From: Mesostigma viride
Lineage: Eukaryota > Streptophyta > Mesostigmatophyceae > Mesostigmatales > Mesostigmataceae
Length of the DNA stretch: 64,000 nt
Assembly: GCA_009746045.1 (NCBI GenBank)
Contig: RPFO01000219.1
Span: forward strand, 789,501 to 853,500
Direction: 5' to 3'
The notes beneath the pieces were generated by a model. That model saw nothing but the letters and a program-made list of their open reading frames with translations, did not search any database and was not told where the DNA came from. This document shows, in pieces, positions 21,560-32,340 of this stretch; position 1 is the stretch's first letter; each line of letters starts with the position of its first letter. Position numbers and translations under genes: made by a program.

Positions 21560-22190
21560 TTTTCTTCAATGTTTAACTAAAATGTCAGGTTAGCAGACGC
21601 ACTGGCAAGCAGGAAATGAGAAAGCCACCTCCCTAAGACAACCAATGTTGGATACCTTGTGCTTTCAAGGTTGCTCAGCCCATGATTAAGTTTGACAAGC
21701 ATGTGCCCAGAGGACATCAGTACATGTGCATGTTTATATGCCATGCAACCTTCTACCTTAACTATTTGATTAACATTCTACTGAGCACAACCCCTGACAA
21801 GTTCCAATGATCTGAAATGCATGCATGACTGCATGTAAAAGCGTAAACATAACAAACGTAATGACTGACTAGCTAGACCTTTAATTTCGAGCGGTGGTTT
21901 TCCATTTGCTGGTATTTCCTCGTAAATGGCCGGTGGGAGAGCGATCGCAGCAATGGTGCTCACAACTACAGACACTCTTGGCCAGTTGGGCTCGAAACAC
22001 ACGCCCTGAGGCACGCAAGATCAATTCAATGAGACAAACAGCGCAGGCCATGCAGAAATCTGGAGAATCACAAGATGCTTCCGGCCCCACAGTCTAGCCA
22101 GGTCATCTTAGCCAGGTGCATGAGGCGACTATCTTGTCGCAATCTTAGCGTTACCAAGCCATTAATTGTTTGTAGATAGCTCATGTATAG
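21560..22190. other. No recognisable gene; contains a dispersed ~90-bp repeat
   Basis: Positions 21866-21963 (GTGGTTTTCCATTTGCTGGT to CGATCGCAGCAATGGTGCTC) recur in reverse complement at 34786-34868. Small ORFs show no motif. Confidence 0.5.
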
Positions 22191-22192
22191 AT

Positions 22193-22300
22193 AGATTAGA
22201 CCGGTAGGAATGTTTGCACCCATTCATCCATCCATTGGGGTTAATGCTCCGTGACTCCCCAACGGGAGCACGGGTCTATAATTAATTAATAGACACGTTG
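22193..22300 (+). repeat. Short dispersed repeat (TAGACCGGTAGGA...), copy 1
   Basis: About 100 bp starting TTAGACCGGTAGGAATG and passing through GGGGTTAATGCTCCGTGACT to an ATTAATTAATAG tail. Related copies lie at about 31040-31135 (inverted), 35246-35352 and, diverged, 52325-52420. The TTAA-rich tail suggests a SINE-like or truncated retroelement unit. Confidence 0.7.
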
Positions 22301-22467
22301 CCATGCCATGATTTCAACAAACAAAATTAAATTCAATTAAATTATAACATGCCTCTGTTGGGAGATCGTGTAGCACATATTCCTTAATGGATGGGTGGGA
22401 TGGAAGGAGCCGCGTAATCGAACTAACCTAACTCTGATCTAGCTAGTCTAGAAAAATCCTAACTACC

Positions 22468-22860
22468 CTACTCATCAAAACGCCTCCTCCGCTTGGGGGG
22501 AGGTGGTTTGCCCACAGGGTCGGGCGTGTGAGCCTTGACAATCCTCTTCCACCGCGTCTTGTTCTGCATGGCAGTCCAAAGAAGGGAGAGAGAGTGGATG
22601 CGGTATTCAAACTGGGCTGGGACCAGTAGGTCATCCAGCAACATCTGCACGTAGTTCGTGACATGTTTCCCTACCTTTTTGGGAATGTCCTTGGGGCCAG
22701 GCCAGGTCAAAATATGTGCCGTCCTGGCTGGCCAAGCCGCTGGGGGCCTGCCAGACCAAGGGCGGTGTCGACCTGGCTAGTGCGAGCAAGGTGTCCTACA
22801 AATGCTATCCTACGCTGTCTAATCTCGTCCGAAATACGAGGCATGCCCTGATACAAAGAC
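22468..22860 (-). pseudogene. LINE ORF2 C-terminal region
   Basis: Reads ESLYQGMPRISDEIRQRRIA and VGHLARTSQVDT in one frame, then WPGPKDIPKKVGKHVTNYVQ up to PPPKRRRRFDE and a stop at about 22468. This matches the equivalent region of the second LINE at 31174-32134 (DLYQGMPYITSTIKQRRLQL, VGHLTRTNQVDT). It is the basic C-terminus of the polyprotein. No CCHC knuckle is seen. Confidence 0.75.
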
Positions 22861-22901
22861 TCTGAGGACGGGCGCTTGGAAAACCCTACGTTCAGGACCT
22901 G

Positions 22902-23354
22902 TCAGAGCATCCTGTAAACTGTGCCGTCTAACCTAGCTGCCAGTGTGGGTGTGAGTGTCCACGCCTCGGCGCCATACGTGAGCACCGTAAGGACGAGGAC
23001 CTTGAAGAGCATGCGCTTGCGGTGGTCGCCCAGGCCCTTGGAGCGCCAGTAGGTGTTGAGCAAAGGAAGCCTAGCCCAGGCCAGGCCGATGCGGGTGTCC
23101 ACATCGTTGGCGGTGTCAGGGAGCCAGCTCCCTAACAGCTTGAAGCGATCGCAGAACGGGACCTCCGTCCCGTCGAGCAGGCGCGGCAGCGGTGGTGTAC
23201 TGGAGGCCCCAATCACCATCGCCTCAGTTTTGACACTAATCTCCAACCCCACCGCCCGCGCCTCCAGGCCCAGACAGTCCAGCCAGGTCTGAATGTGCTC
23301 GGGGCTCTCGATGAGGTACGTGGTGTCATCCGCATAAATCACTGAGGTCGGCAA
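22902..23354 (-). pseudogene. LINE reverse transcriptase, palm/thumb part (YADD)
   Basis: Starts MPTSVIYADDTTYLIE, containing the YADD catalytic box, followed by GLEISVKTEAMVIG and KLLGSWLPDTANDVDTRIGL. It then has LFKVLVLTVLTYGAEAWTLT, a highly typical LINE RT thumb region. The preceding RT segment is in a different frame (23326-24111). Confidence 0.9.
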
Positions 23355-24111
23355 GGCGGTAACCAGGTCTAACCCCGCCGTGCTCTTTCACGTTAAGGAT
23401 GTCCAAGCCTGGCTCGAACCCCTTAAGAGCAGTAAAGCGCGCACGTGCCCGGCGCATGACGTGATCCACGACAATAATGAACAGGTATGGGGACAGGACA
23501 CAACCTTGCCACACCCCGTGGTGAAGGGCGAATGGTGGAGTGGTGCCCTCCGCAGTCCGCACTACTGCCTGTGAGCCCTCATACAGTCGGCGAATGGCAG
23601 CAATAAACGCAGGTGGTACCCGATCCAGAGCTAGGATGGCCCAAAGACCCTCCCAGAGAACCGTGTCAAAGGCCTTGATATAGTCAACAAAAATGAAGAC
23701 CAGCGGCAAACTGTCAGGGGGAAGTCGACGCACCTCCTCCATCAACCGGCGCGCGACAAACACAGCCATGACAGTGTTACGACCACGACGGAAACCCATC
23801 TGAGACTCACCCAGCAGGTGTGGGTCCAGCGCGGCGCGGAGCCTGTGCAGCATCATGCGCATGAAGACCTTCAGCGCGGCGCTCTGGAGGCAGACACCCC
23901 GGTAGTTGCCGGGGTCAGCAGCAGAGCCCTTCTTGTACAGCATGACGCGGATGGCCGTCTGCCACTCAGCAGGCGGAGGCTCGTCAGAGAGCAGGACACG
24001 GTTGCAGAACGCCAGCAGAAGATCCCTAACCGCCGGATCAGGGGTCTTCAGCATGCAGCTCAGCAGAAAGGTGGTCGGCACCGACCGCCGCATCGTACCG
24101 CAGGCGAGCAA
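23326..24111 (-). pseudogene. LINE reverse transcriptase, fingers/palm part
   Basis: Contains PAEWQTAIRVMLYKKGSAAD, NYRGVCLQSAALKVFMRMML, ESQMGFRRGRNTVMAVFVAR, the palm aspartate in VFIFVDYIKAFDTV and HHGVWQGCVLSPYLF. These are RT blocks 0-4 of a LINE. It is separated by a frame change from the YADD segment. Confidence 0.92.
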
Positions 24112-24159
24112 GGGCGCCGTCCAATTCCTGCAAAGTGTCAGAAGGGGGGGACGACGTCG

Positions 24160-25770
24160 TCAGTGGCAAGGCAGCCCTCCTGCAAGGCGGGGACTTGGTA
24201 GTCCGCGGCCGAGGAGGGGGGCGCTGGCGGCGGCGGGGGTCCGGCGATCCCGAGGCGGGCGGCCGTCTCGGGGTGAAGCGGCCGGGGGGGGGGCGCGAGC
24301 CCCACCGGTCAAGGAAACATTGTGGGCCAACCAGCGGTCAAGGCTGACCGGCGCCGTGCCGTCCCCCGTGTGCTCCACCGGGGTGCGCTGCCGCGCCGGC
24401 GGCGCCGGCCGCCGAGCCGGTCGAGGTGGTACCATATGTGCATGTCCTTGCCCTGGTTGCGAGCCTAGCAGGCCTTGGCATCCGCGATGCACTGGGCCGC
24501 CTCCGCGTCCTGACTGAGCGTGCTCGTAGGCCTCCACAAGGGCGGCCTTGAGCAATGGTTTCTGCAGCGGGTCCCGGTTACGCTTGAGGCGGTGCCGGGC
24601 GGCCAAGACCTTGGGGTCCTGGCGGTAGAGCGGGCCGGGGCGGCGGCGGGGCATGACCGGCAGGTGCCGGGCCGCCAGCAACGGGGCACGGGCCGCAAAG
24701 CCCGCAAAAATGGCGGCGTTGGGGGCACCCTTGTCCAGCTCGTCGACGTCCGCCCGGGCGTTCAGGGCCGGCGACAGGTACTCCTGGCGGCACCGGTTCC
24801 GCTCGTGCTCGGCGTCCGTCCAGTCCTCAGGATCTCCCCGGACCGGGCGTAGAGCAGACCAGTCAGGGCGGACCAGTGCGGCGCGGCGCGCGGGGACGTG
24901 GAACCGGAGCCGAATGGTCGCGCGCACCAACCGGTGGTCAGAGCACACCGTGGGCATGTCAAACACTCGGGCGTCCAGAACCGGCCGAGGTGCACCTGGG
25001 CTGCCGTACCACCACGTAGTCCAGACAGGCCTGACGGCCGTTAGGGCCACGAAAAGTGACCAAGTCCTGTGAGGGACGTTGGAAGTGGCAGTTGACAGCA
25101 ACCATCCCGCTATCCCGCAAAAAGGCAGAGAAAAGGGGAGTGTTGGCGTTAGCTTCCGTGTCAGCAGGCGCAAAGCGACTGCCAGCAGTGCCCACGGGGA
25201 GCGTAGCATTGGCGTCGAGCAGCATAACCAAAAAGTGGCGGGCCGGAGTGACCCCCTCAAGGCTATGCAAAGACTCGAAGATCGAACTCTTGGCGCTCCG
25301 ACTCAGGTAGACCACTATGGGGTGCATAGCCCACCCCCACGGTGAGGTGGTGCTTAGACCGCCCCTCGACGGATCGAGGTGAAATGTGCTACCATAAGGC
25401 GTGGTGTTAGGAACTTAAGCGTACTGAGGCTAGCAACTGCCAACGTTCGGCGAACACAAAAGACCAACACCATGGTGCACCTTGGCCTGGCGTCCCACTT
25501 CCAGCGAAGTAGAAACGCCAACCGCCTGCAAGGCGGTTAGTGCTCACCGTCCCAAATGGCACCTGGCGACGGTGTTCCTGGACGCCTAGAATAGATACAC
25601 GATGCTCTATGCAAAATGCGACTAGCTCCTCTACCCGGCAGCTATGGTCGTCATCTGCTAGCAATGTACGTGTGTTGAAAGTGGCAAGGGCCAAGGATGG
25701 TGCACCATGGACCAACACCAAGGTGCACCTTGGCCTGGCGTCCCACTTCCAGCGAAGTAGAAACGCCAAC
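24160..25770 (-). pseudogene. LINE APE-type endonuclease domain and linker
   Basis: Endonuclease motifs occur in order but in shifting frames: LATFNTRTL (about 25690), ILGVQEHRRQ (about 25585), MLLDANATLPVG (about 25230), ACLDYVVVRQ (about 25020) and VCSDHRLVRATI (about 24945). They correspond to the N, E, D-x-N, D and SDH active-site motifs of APE-type LINE endonucleases. The following segment down to 24160 is a basic linker toward RT. Confidence 0.85.
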
Positions 25771-25952
25771 CGCCTGCAAGGCGGTTAGTGCTCGATCACC
25801 GTCCCAAATGGCACCTGGCGACGGTGTTCCTGGACGCCTAGAATAGATACACGATGCTCTATGCAAAATGCGACTAGCTCCTCTACCCGGCAGCTATGGT
25901 CGTCATCTGCTAGCAATGTACGTGTGTTGAAAGTGGCAAGGGCCAAGGATGC
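25464..25952. repeat. ~250-bp tandem duplication at the LINE 5' end
   Basis: TTGGCCTGGCGTCCCACTTC at about 25482 recurs at about 25730. TAGAATAGATACACGATGCT at 25588 recurs at 25840, with an extra GATC in the second copy (offset 248 then 252). A further partial copy ends at about 25950. The block encodes the endonuclease start. Confidence 0.85.
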
Positions 25953-26639
25953 CTGCTGGCCCACCAGGGGAGATCGAACGGCGATGGGTGATGGGGGTGA
26001 ATGCGGCGGGGAATGGAGGTGGGGGTGGAACGGAGGGGGGAAGGGAAGCGGTGGAAATAGTGCTTTTCATCGCATTTATTTTGTCCTGCAGGCGTAGGAT
26101 GCGAGCCTGCCGCCTGCTCTGGGTATTCGGGGGACGGGGATGCTTGCGCAACGCAGAGGCGTAGAAAATCTAGCATGCGTTGGGTGTTGCTAATCTTGCT
26201 GCTGAGAGCTGTTGTTCGAGCCCGAGATACCGGCACCACCATGTGTCTCAGTCGACTGTTAGTCAACAAACAAGGCTACACATATTTCGATCCAAATAAA
26301 CCTTTTTGGTTCAATGTTACCATGCATCTGTCTCCCTCCATGCAGGTCTAATCCTACAGATAGCCACACGGCTCCCGCGGCCGTGTTCGCGTCTTTCCTC
26401 TCAGACCACTACCTGAGTCCTTCCATGACGTTGGATAGCCATTAATTCATAAACAATGCACATTAAGAAGGGGACGTGACGGTCGCGACTTTTTTCGCGC
26501 CAAGAAAGTACGTCGCGCCGGCCGGTACCGACGGACAATACGTGACATTGTGGTGCAAAGTGCGCGCACCGAGCGGAGGTGGCCATGGCGACATCCATTC
26601 CGTTAAAATATCAAGGAGACAACCAGCGCAGGCCTTCTG

Positions 26640-26999
26640 GGTGAGATTAAGCTGACCGCCCACCGCCTCCCCCGCGCGCGGGGCAAGGCAGGGGCGCCTC
26701 CGCTTCTTCTCATCTTTGAGAGCCCATCGGACAAGATTTCGTTTCTCAGACGCCGCAAGCGGCTCGCGAACACTCCCTTCACCGTGGACGACGACTTGAC
26801 CCTGGCGCAGCAACAACGGCGACGGGAGCTATGGCCGACCTACCTCCAGCTCCGGCAGACCAAGGCGGGGCAGCCGGTGTACTGGAAGGAGGCGGCCATC
26901 TACGTCGGCCACAAGCCCTGGCATGCGACCCCCGCGGCCCCAGCGACTCCAGACACCCCACTGAGCTTAGGGGAATACAGCAGCAGTAGTGTAGAATAG
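26640..26999 (+). pseudogene. ORF1p C-terminal domain fragment (copy A)
   Basis: Encodes GEIKLTAHRLPRARGKAGAP, then PPLLLIFESPSDKISFLRRR, TVDDDLTLAQQQRRRELWPT and YLQLRQTKAGQPVYWKEAAI with YVGHKPW, ending in TAG. The pattern (a short beta-rich LLLIF...K..FL unit followed by DLT..Q..RR.L.P....R and a Y/W-rich finish) resembles the C-terminal nucleic-acid-binding domain of LINE ORF1 proteins. It is truncated on the N-terminal side. Confidence 0.65.
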
Positions 27000-27018
27000 A
27001 TAGACCGTGGCCATGTAC

Positions 27019-27290
27019 ACACAGATCTCGAATAATTTATCTAGTACCAAAACCGAAAGGCTTGCATCACTCCCCGGAAAGGAGAACTTTTGCGGATGAC
27101 TGTAGGTGTCAGTTGGCGATGCCCTAGGATCCGGAGACGTCCGTCCTTTAGTCAGCAAAATTGGTGCGAGAGGTCCCCAGTTCGATTCCGGCCTGGATTC
27201 ATTTGCAGATCGCGGTTTTCCGCGTTTTCCGCGGACCGGCACTGAACGCAAATGGTTTTCACCCTTGCGGCGTGCCAAATCAGAATGTAC
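27019..27290 (+). mobile_element. SINE-like insertion, full-length copy, plus orientation
   Basis: About 270 bp inserted in the 3' UTR of ORF1 copy A and flanked by ATGTAC (27013-27018 and 27285-27290 or 27291-27296). It contains CCAGTTCGATTCCGG, matching the Pol III B box (GTTCGANTCC), with an A-box-like TTTAGTCAGC upstream. The body CGTTTTCCGCGGACCGGCAC follows. A 5'-truncated copy lies inverted at 56776-56924. The A-to-B spacing is too short for a functional tRNA. Confidence 0.6.
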
Positions 27291-27706
27291 ATGTACGCCT
27301 CCTACATGTACAGGCACTATACCAGCTGAGCCACGCGCATTATTTATTGCCATGTACATGTGTGCCTATGATGTGCCACACTCCAGATGATGCCTAGTTT
27401 TATTTAGTTATGCTGCACATGCCCATGCAGAGAGCTGCTCTCTGCTGAGATGCCACGCTCTAGCTTTTGTATAGCTATGATGATCTTCCCCCACATGACA
27501 TGCTCCCCCTTAGCTGGGCATAGCGTGATAGATCATGAGGGTGCAGGTGCCCTGGTGCACCTACAACATGTGAGCAAGTGTCGTTTACTACATTCCCACC
27601 CTTGCAGGAAGTAGCTTCGAATGTATTGTAGGCCATATGCCCCTTCTCTGGGCTATGTGCTACAGATACTCCCAACGGAGTTATGTTCGTAATTAATTAA
27701 GGGGAG

Positions 27707-28144
27707 GTGGCACCCCAAAAACCTTAAAATTTGACCCATGCTAATATCACTTGAAATTCATTTGCACAATGCTGAGTTATGATTGGGGGCACTAAATAAC
27801 ATCTCTAGTGAGTTGTCCATGCACTTGTTGGGGGTACTACCCCCATATATACGCCAATAATGCGCTATAAATAGCAAAAGACGCTAATTAGGGCTGGGTA
27901 TGCCCCAGCCAATTCACTTATTTGTTGGCTACCAAAAATCAAGGTCATATAGTTCCCTGAGTTTGTAGCTTGCTGAGCTATTTACATCATGGAAATGGCA
28001 AAACCTTGAACAGTTATTAATTTTCCCGCAAAACAGGTCATTTTTTACCGGACATTGGGAATAAACATGTCATAAACACTTCCGATAAGGCCACAAAATC
28101 AACAAAAATTCCGGCTAACAGGGGGACAGCAGTGTTCCAAGTCC
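27707..28144. other. No recognisable gene
   Basis: AT-rich, low-ORF sequence between the copy A tail and the direct repeat at 28145. Nothing is recognised. Confidence 0.4.
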
Positions 28145-28528
28145 CAGGTCATTCCGACAAGTCTAGCTCAAGTTATTGCGTCAGACGTGTTTTCAGAAAA
28201 ATGCCCGCTAAAACAGAAAATGTCACTATATCAGCCCTTGTAAGCATCCTGCACAAGGCAGGCAGGGCAAAACCAATCCCCCTTGGGCTTCTTAGTCAAC
28301 GGGGGGTCAGCGCAGCACCCATGCAGTCCTCCCTTGCACCCGAATGTGCTGCACAGCAGGAAAGGGACACCGTCAATTTCATCGGGGGACGCACATGCAA
28401 GGCAAGGAATATCATCACATCATTCTCATCATCACTACTACCTTCCCCATCGTCCCCTGCCCCTCCCTTTGCATCACGTCGTGGCAGCCACCCTTAAAAC
28501 AGGTCATTCCGACAAGTCTAGCTCAAGT
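28145..28528. repeat. 29-bp direct repeat pair flanking a PHD-finger segment
   Basis: A 29-bp identical string beginning CAGGTCATTCCGACAAGTCT occurs at 28145-28173 and 28500-28528, bracketing the minus-strand PHD coding stretch. Similarity continues loosely beyond the right side of each copy (GCTAAAAC). Confidence 0.85.
28258..28404 (-). pseudogene. PHD zinc finger coding segment (isolated)
   Basis: Minus-strand reading gives 49 residues from CLACASPDEIDGVPFLLC through CKGGLHGCCADPPLTKK to GDWFCPAC. The ligand spacing C-x2-C-x13-C-x4-C-x4-H-x2-C-x14-C-x2-C is exactly the C4HC3 PHD pattern, and DPPLTKKPKGDWFCPAC is the hallmark ending. PHD fingers usually bind histone H3 tails. Upstream, this frame meets stop codons within 30 bases (TGA before TGTGATGATATTCC) and downstream it stops after about 9 codons. 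The segment is therefore an isolated exon with unseen splice sites, or a fragment of a gene or of a mobile element that carries a PHD finger. I found no partner exons. Confidence 0.7.
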
Positions 28529-28529
28529 A

Positions 28530-30340
28530 ATAAGGTTATGCGTGCTAAAACCTGAACATAAGCTTAAGGGGGGTTTTCTTTGTATACATGGCCACTTAGG
28601 CATGATGTTTTCCATCCAAAAAGCCAGAAAGCATGCCCCACTCGATCACAAAACATAAGCAAACGGCTAGGCACCACATCTGCCCTCACCTGCCCTCGGC
28701 ATGGCCAACCTTGCCAGCGCAAGCATAGCAACACGATCGCTAGGCATACATGCCAAGAGAGCATACACTATACTCTACCCAAGGTTACCTTGTAAACTTA
28801 ATGCCAAGAACTCAGCAAATCTATGATCAAAAGCACATATAATTAACTCTAGCACACTGATGACGACACATGCTCAAGGTTGGGGGTCACTGTGGCACGC
28901 ACTGATGGGTTTCCTAGACGACCACTCACCACCTGACAAGGCGCTAAGGACCACTCAGAAAGCAAGTAAACACAATCACACTTTACATGCCATCAACATG
29001 GATCAAATCCATGCTGAATATGTTATGAAGTACAAAGGGGTGGCCACGCACCTCATACTCCTTCACCGTCCCTCGAGCATGGCCAGACTTATAAGTACGT
29101 GAATAGCAATTATGATGATGGCACTAACATGCATTACCAGCATTCTCTATGTTTCTCCCAGGTTAGAGTGTAAGGGTTATGCCAACCAAGCTTACCAACA
29201 CAGCAACAACTCCTTAACTGCCCTACCCGACATGGGCAACAAACTGGAACTATGGAGGGCAAGGAACCAAGGAGATCATGGCATACAAAGCTTGCATGCA
29301 GTCAACCATGTCAACCATGGTTGGCTCAGCACATTGCTGTCTTGTCACATCATCATAACAAGGAAAGCTCAAGTAAACCAATGATGGCAGCTATCTACAT
29401 GCAGTCACACAAATGCAATATCTCCAACATGATCGTCGATAAAAAACTTCCTTCCCTGCACGATAAATGCAAAGAAACCAGTGGCGGCCGTTCAGCTTCT
29501 GACCGCTGTGATGCCGCTGCGAGGAAAGGGTGCGTCACTATCACACAACAAGAAGCGTCCATACGCACAACATCCTTGCCAGAACACGTGCTATGAAATC
29601 CCTTACGCCTTCCCTAGGATCTATCGGCTGAGACTGAAGCGGATTTGATCAAGACATCAACGAAAACAAGCTAAAGCTGCCAGGTATTCGTCAACACGAC
29701 GGCGAGCAACGGAGAGTTAACTGGCGGAAACTGACCAAAACGAACGCAAAAAACTTCGAACGATGAGCTCTTCGAAGAAAGAACTGATAGTAGATAACAG
29801 TCGCCACAAATCTATACCTTGCCCTCGTAGATCCCTCGCCCAGGCGCGCAACAACGGCCGTTCTTCCATGGAAGGTTCCGACATGCACTGCGCAGGCCTC
29901 AAGAAATACTTACCGAGAATGGCCGAAAATGTAGCAAAAAGCACCCGTTCGGTTTAGAATTCGATGCTACCGATATGAATGCATCCTTCACGGTCAAAAA
30001 GACCCCCAAAACTGAGAATTTACTGCCGCAATCACGAATTCTATTTTATTCCGCGCGACAAAAAAATGCAGATTACCCCCCATGCCGATGGCAGTAAAAG
30101 AAAGCAGCGGTATTGTAAACCAGCCACTTGCCGCCGCAACCCAACATCATTAAATCATCGTCTTCAACATCCAAGCATTTTTTTTGCATTTCTCTAGCCC
30201 TACATTGCTAGTTTCGCCTAAACGCAGTCGCCATGGCCACTTCCGCAAGTGGTGCGCGCACGGAGCACCCACTTTTCACGGTACGGCCGGTGCCGCGAAT
30301 TTTTTCGCGCGGAAAATATTCGGCGCGCCACGTCCCCTTA
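28530..30340. other. Long stretch without a recognisable gene
   Basis: Only short, low-conviction frames occur. A minus-strand frame at 29717-29944 (KYFLRPAQCMSEPSMEERPL) has possible donors (CTCG|GTAAGT, GCAAG|GTATAG) and might be an exon of the PHD-containing gene, but nothing confirms it. No repeats of the neighbouring families were seen until about 30345. Confidence 0.35.
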
Positions 30341-30344
30341 ATTA

Positions 30345-31020
30345 ATCATCCATGGCCATGATGGGCGCACATGCGCTGGGGCCGCGTGGCAGGCTAATTA
30401 AGTTACTAATCTACTCTACTGCTATATTCCCTAGACTGGGGGTGCCGGCCTGCCAAGGCTTGTGGTCGACGTGGATGATGTCCCCCCTCCAGTATACCGG
30501 TTTCCCCCCTGCGCTTTGCCGTATCTGGAGGTAGGTCGGCCATAGCTCGCGTCGCCGTTGTTGCTGGGCCAGGGTCAGGTCGTCGTCCAGCGTGAAGTGA
30601 GTCCTCGAGAGCTTCTTGCGGTTTTTAAGATCAAACAACAGCTTGTGCGCCATGTACTTAAAGGTGAGGAGGAGCACGGGTGCCGGGCCAGCCTTACCCC
30701 GCGCACGGGGGAGGCGAACAGCCGACATCCGCAGCTCACCAGTAATGTGCATGGGGGCAAGAATGTCGCGCTTAAATTTATGCCGTAAGAAGAGTCGTCG
30801 AGGTCTCATCTGCCGGCTGGTCGAAGTGCTTGACGATGACGTTGTGGCTGCGCTGGGTGCGGTCCGCCTCCTCGCGGACAAATTTCCATCACCATTCATA
30901 TTCATCATCCTGAACGACTTGAACACGCGGACAAGATAACGGTGCCCAGGCTCGAGCTATAGCATGGTCCGGATTCTCCCGATTTCTGGCCTGCGCTGGT
31001 TGTCTCCTTGATATCTTCCA
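30345..31020 (-). mobile_element. ORF1-only retroelement, copy B (5'-truncated)
   Basis: Minus-strand copy. It starts at about 31018 with the GATATCAAGGAGACAACCAG module, followed by GCCAGAAATCGGGAGAATCC. It then runs into the ORF1 C-terminal coding region and ends past 30411 near a TTAATTAA stretch. It belongs to the IHVDHKPW subfamily, shared with copy D at 53-54.6 kb. Confidence 0.7.
30411..30926 (-). pseudogene. ORF1p C-terminal fragment (copy B)
   Basis: 171-codon frame containing GELRMSAVRLPRARGKAGPA, LLLTFKYMAHKLLFDLKNRK, TLDDDLTLAQQQRRRELWPT and YWRGDIIHVDHKPWQ. Same domain as copies A, C, D and E. The first ~55 residues (Ser/Thr-rich) come from a shifted part of ORF1 or from the 5' module. 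Confidence 0.65.
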
Positions 31021-31039
31021 CCCCATATGCCATTAATTA

Positions 31040-31135
31040 ATTAATTAGTAGACTCGTGCTCCCTTTGGGGAGTCACGGAGCATTAACCCCGATGGATGGA
31101 TGGGTGCAAACAGTCCTACCGGTCTAATCTATCTA
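31040..31135 (-). repeat. Short dispersed repeat (TAGACCGGTAGGA...), copy 2, inverted
   Basis: Reverse complement of the 22193-22300 unit: TTAATTAGTAGACTCGTGC, then GGGGAGTCACGGAGCATTAA and GTCCTACCGGTCTAATC. Confidence 0.7.
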
Positions 31136-31173
31136 CATCAGCTACATACTACATCTAGCTAACGGCATTCTAA

Positions 31174-32134
31174 CTACAACATCGATCTAGACAGCCGCTG
31201 CCCGAGGGGAGCTGTCCGGCCGTGTGCCTCCCACGGGATTGCACACGCAGGCGCTTCCCCACTGCGGGGGCCTCGTTGTCCTCTATGACCTGGGCCCACT
31301 TGGCCTTGTCCATCATCTTCTTCCAAAATCACGGAGAGGCCTAGGCCCCCCATGTCCTCTACTAGCTGTTCTTTGAAGGTGCGGGCCTTGCGGCGTCTAA
31401 CATCACTGGGCCCGGCCCACGTCAGGAGGTGCCGGCCAGGCTGGGCTGGTCGCAGTCCTGCGGGGGGGCCACGTGAGGTGTCTACTTGGTTGGTGCGAGT
31501 TAGGTGCCCTACTAGCTGCAGGCGTCGCTGCTTAATGGTGCTGGTGATATATGGCATGCCCTGGTACAGGTCCTCATTGCGGACATGAGCAGCATATCCT
31601 ACTCTGAAAATGGAACGCAGCATGTTGGTGACCGCGCTGTCCAGCTTGCGGGCCAGGTCGGCGGGTTGGGTCCACGTCTCGGCCCCATACGTGAGAACAG
31701 GGAGGACGAGGACCTTGAACAGGTCCTGTTTCTCGATCTTGCCCAGGGGCTTGCGCCACAGGGCCCGGTACTGGCGTAAAGCGTGCCAGGCGAGGGAGAT
31801 GCGATGGTCCACATCAACCTCGCAGCTGGGGAGCAGGCTGCCCAGCAGCTTGACGCGGTCCCGATACAGGACTCGAGAGCCGTCGAGGAGATCGATAGAG
31901 GGGCGGCGGGGAGTGGGTGAGCCCAACCGCCAGGGCCTCTGTCTTCTTGCTGACCTCAAGCCCCACTGCACGGGCCTCGATAGCCAGGCAGTCAAGCCAT
32001 GTCTGCACGTGCCCAGTGTCCTCGAGGATCGAGGGTGGTGTCGTCTGCATAGATGATGTCTGCCATATGCCATGCAGGCCTTCTAGGCCAGCTCCCCAAT
32101 TAAGCCGCCCCGTGCGAGCATGATCGGGATGCAT
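31174..32134 (-). mobile_element. Second LINE, 5'-truncated reverse transcriptase C-terminal part
   Basis: A minus-strand fragment starts just before the YADD region (seen in a shifted frame as GIWQTSSMQTTPPSILEDTG and WLDCLAIEARAVGLEVSKKT) and runs through LLDGSRVLYRDRVKLLGSLL. It continues with LFKVLVLPVLTYGAETWTQP and DLYQGMPYITSTIKQRRLQL to a stop at 31174. It is collinear with the LINE at 22.3-25.9 kb but clearly diverged, so it is a different family member. It is broken by at least one frameshift near 31.9 kb. Confidence 0.88.
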
Positions 32135-32149
32135 GACCCATCATATGGC

Positions 32150-32340
32150 GGTGCAAATGCACCTTGTGCACCCAGAGCAGGCCGGTGACAGTTTACATCC
32201 TACACCTGCAGGTTGTAGCCCAGACTGTATCTAAAACCCATAGATGCCCCTTTGTCTCAGGGCTATGCGTTACATACGCTCCCCATGGAGCTATGTTCTT
32301 AATTAATGAATTAATTAATTAAACCCCCTGCCGTCGGAAG
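32150..32340 (+). repeat. Diverged 3' UTR of the ORF1-only family
   Basis: CACCTTGTGCACCCAGAGCA, CACCTGCAGGTTGTAGCC and GCTCCCCATGGAGCTATGTT, ending in ATTAATTAATTAA. The organisation matches the tails at 27.7, 52.7, 56.1 and 57.1 kb, so this is a solo 3' end. Confidence 0.6.

Larger units (their letters stand above)
22325..25965 (-). mobile_element. LINE retrotransposon with APE endonuclease and reverse transcriptase (degenerate)
   Basis: On the minus strand the order is apurinic-type endonuclease (25.77-24.9 kb), linker, reverse transcriptase (24.1-22.9 kb) and C-terminal region (to 22.47 kb). A 3' UTR then ends in GGCATGTTATAATTTAATTG near 22.33 kb. The same 3' end reappears alone at 34425-34511. 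Frameshifts and a stop near 22900 break the ORF. The 5' end is tandemly duplicated. Confidence 0.9.
26605..27706 (+). mobile_element. ORF1-only retroelement, copy A (5'-truncated)
   Basis: Begins with the module ATATCAAGGAGACAACCAGC, joined directly to the 3' third of the ORF1-type coding sequence. It continues through a conserved 3' UTR (GGGTGCAGGTGCCCTGGTGC and TACTCCCAACGGAGTTATGT) and ends in TAATTAATTAA. The 3' UTR is split by a SINE-like insertion at 27019-27290. No RT is present. Confidence 0.75.

Noticed and set aside
27150-27230. tRNA gene suggested by the GTTCGATTCC B box
   Set aside because: A-to-B box spacing is too short, and no acceptor stem or anticodon loop can be drawn. Treated as a SINE-like promoter.
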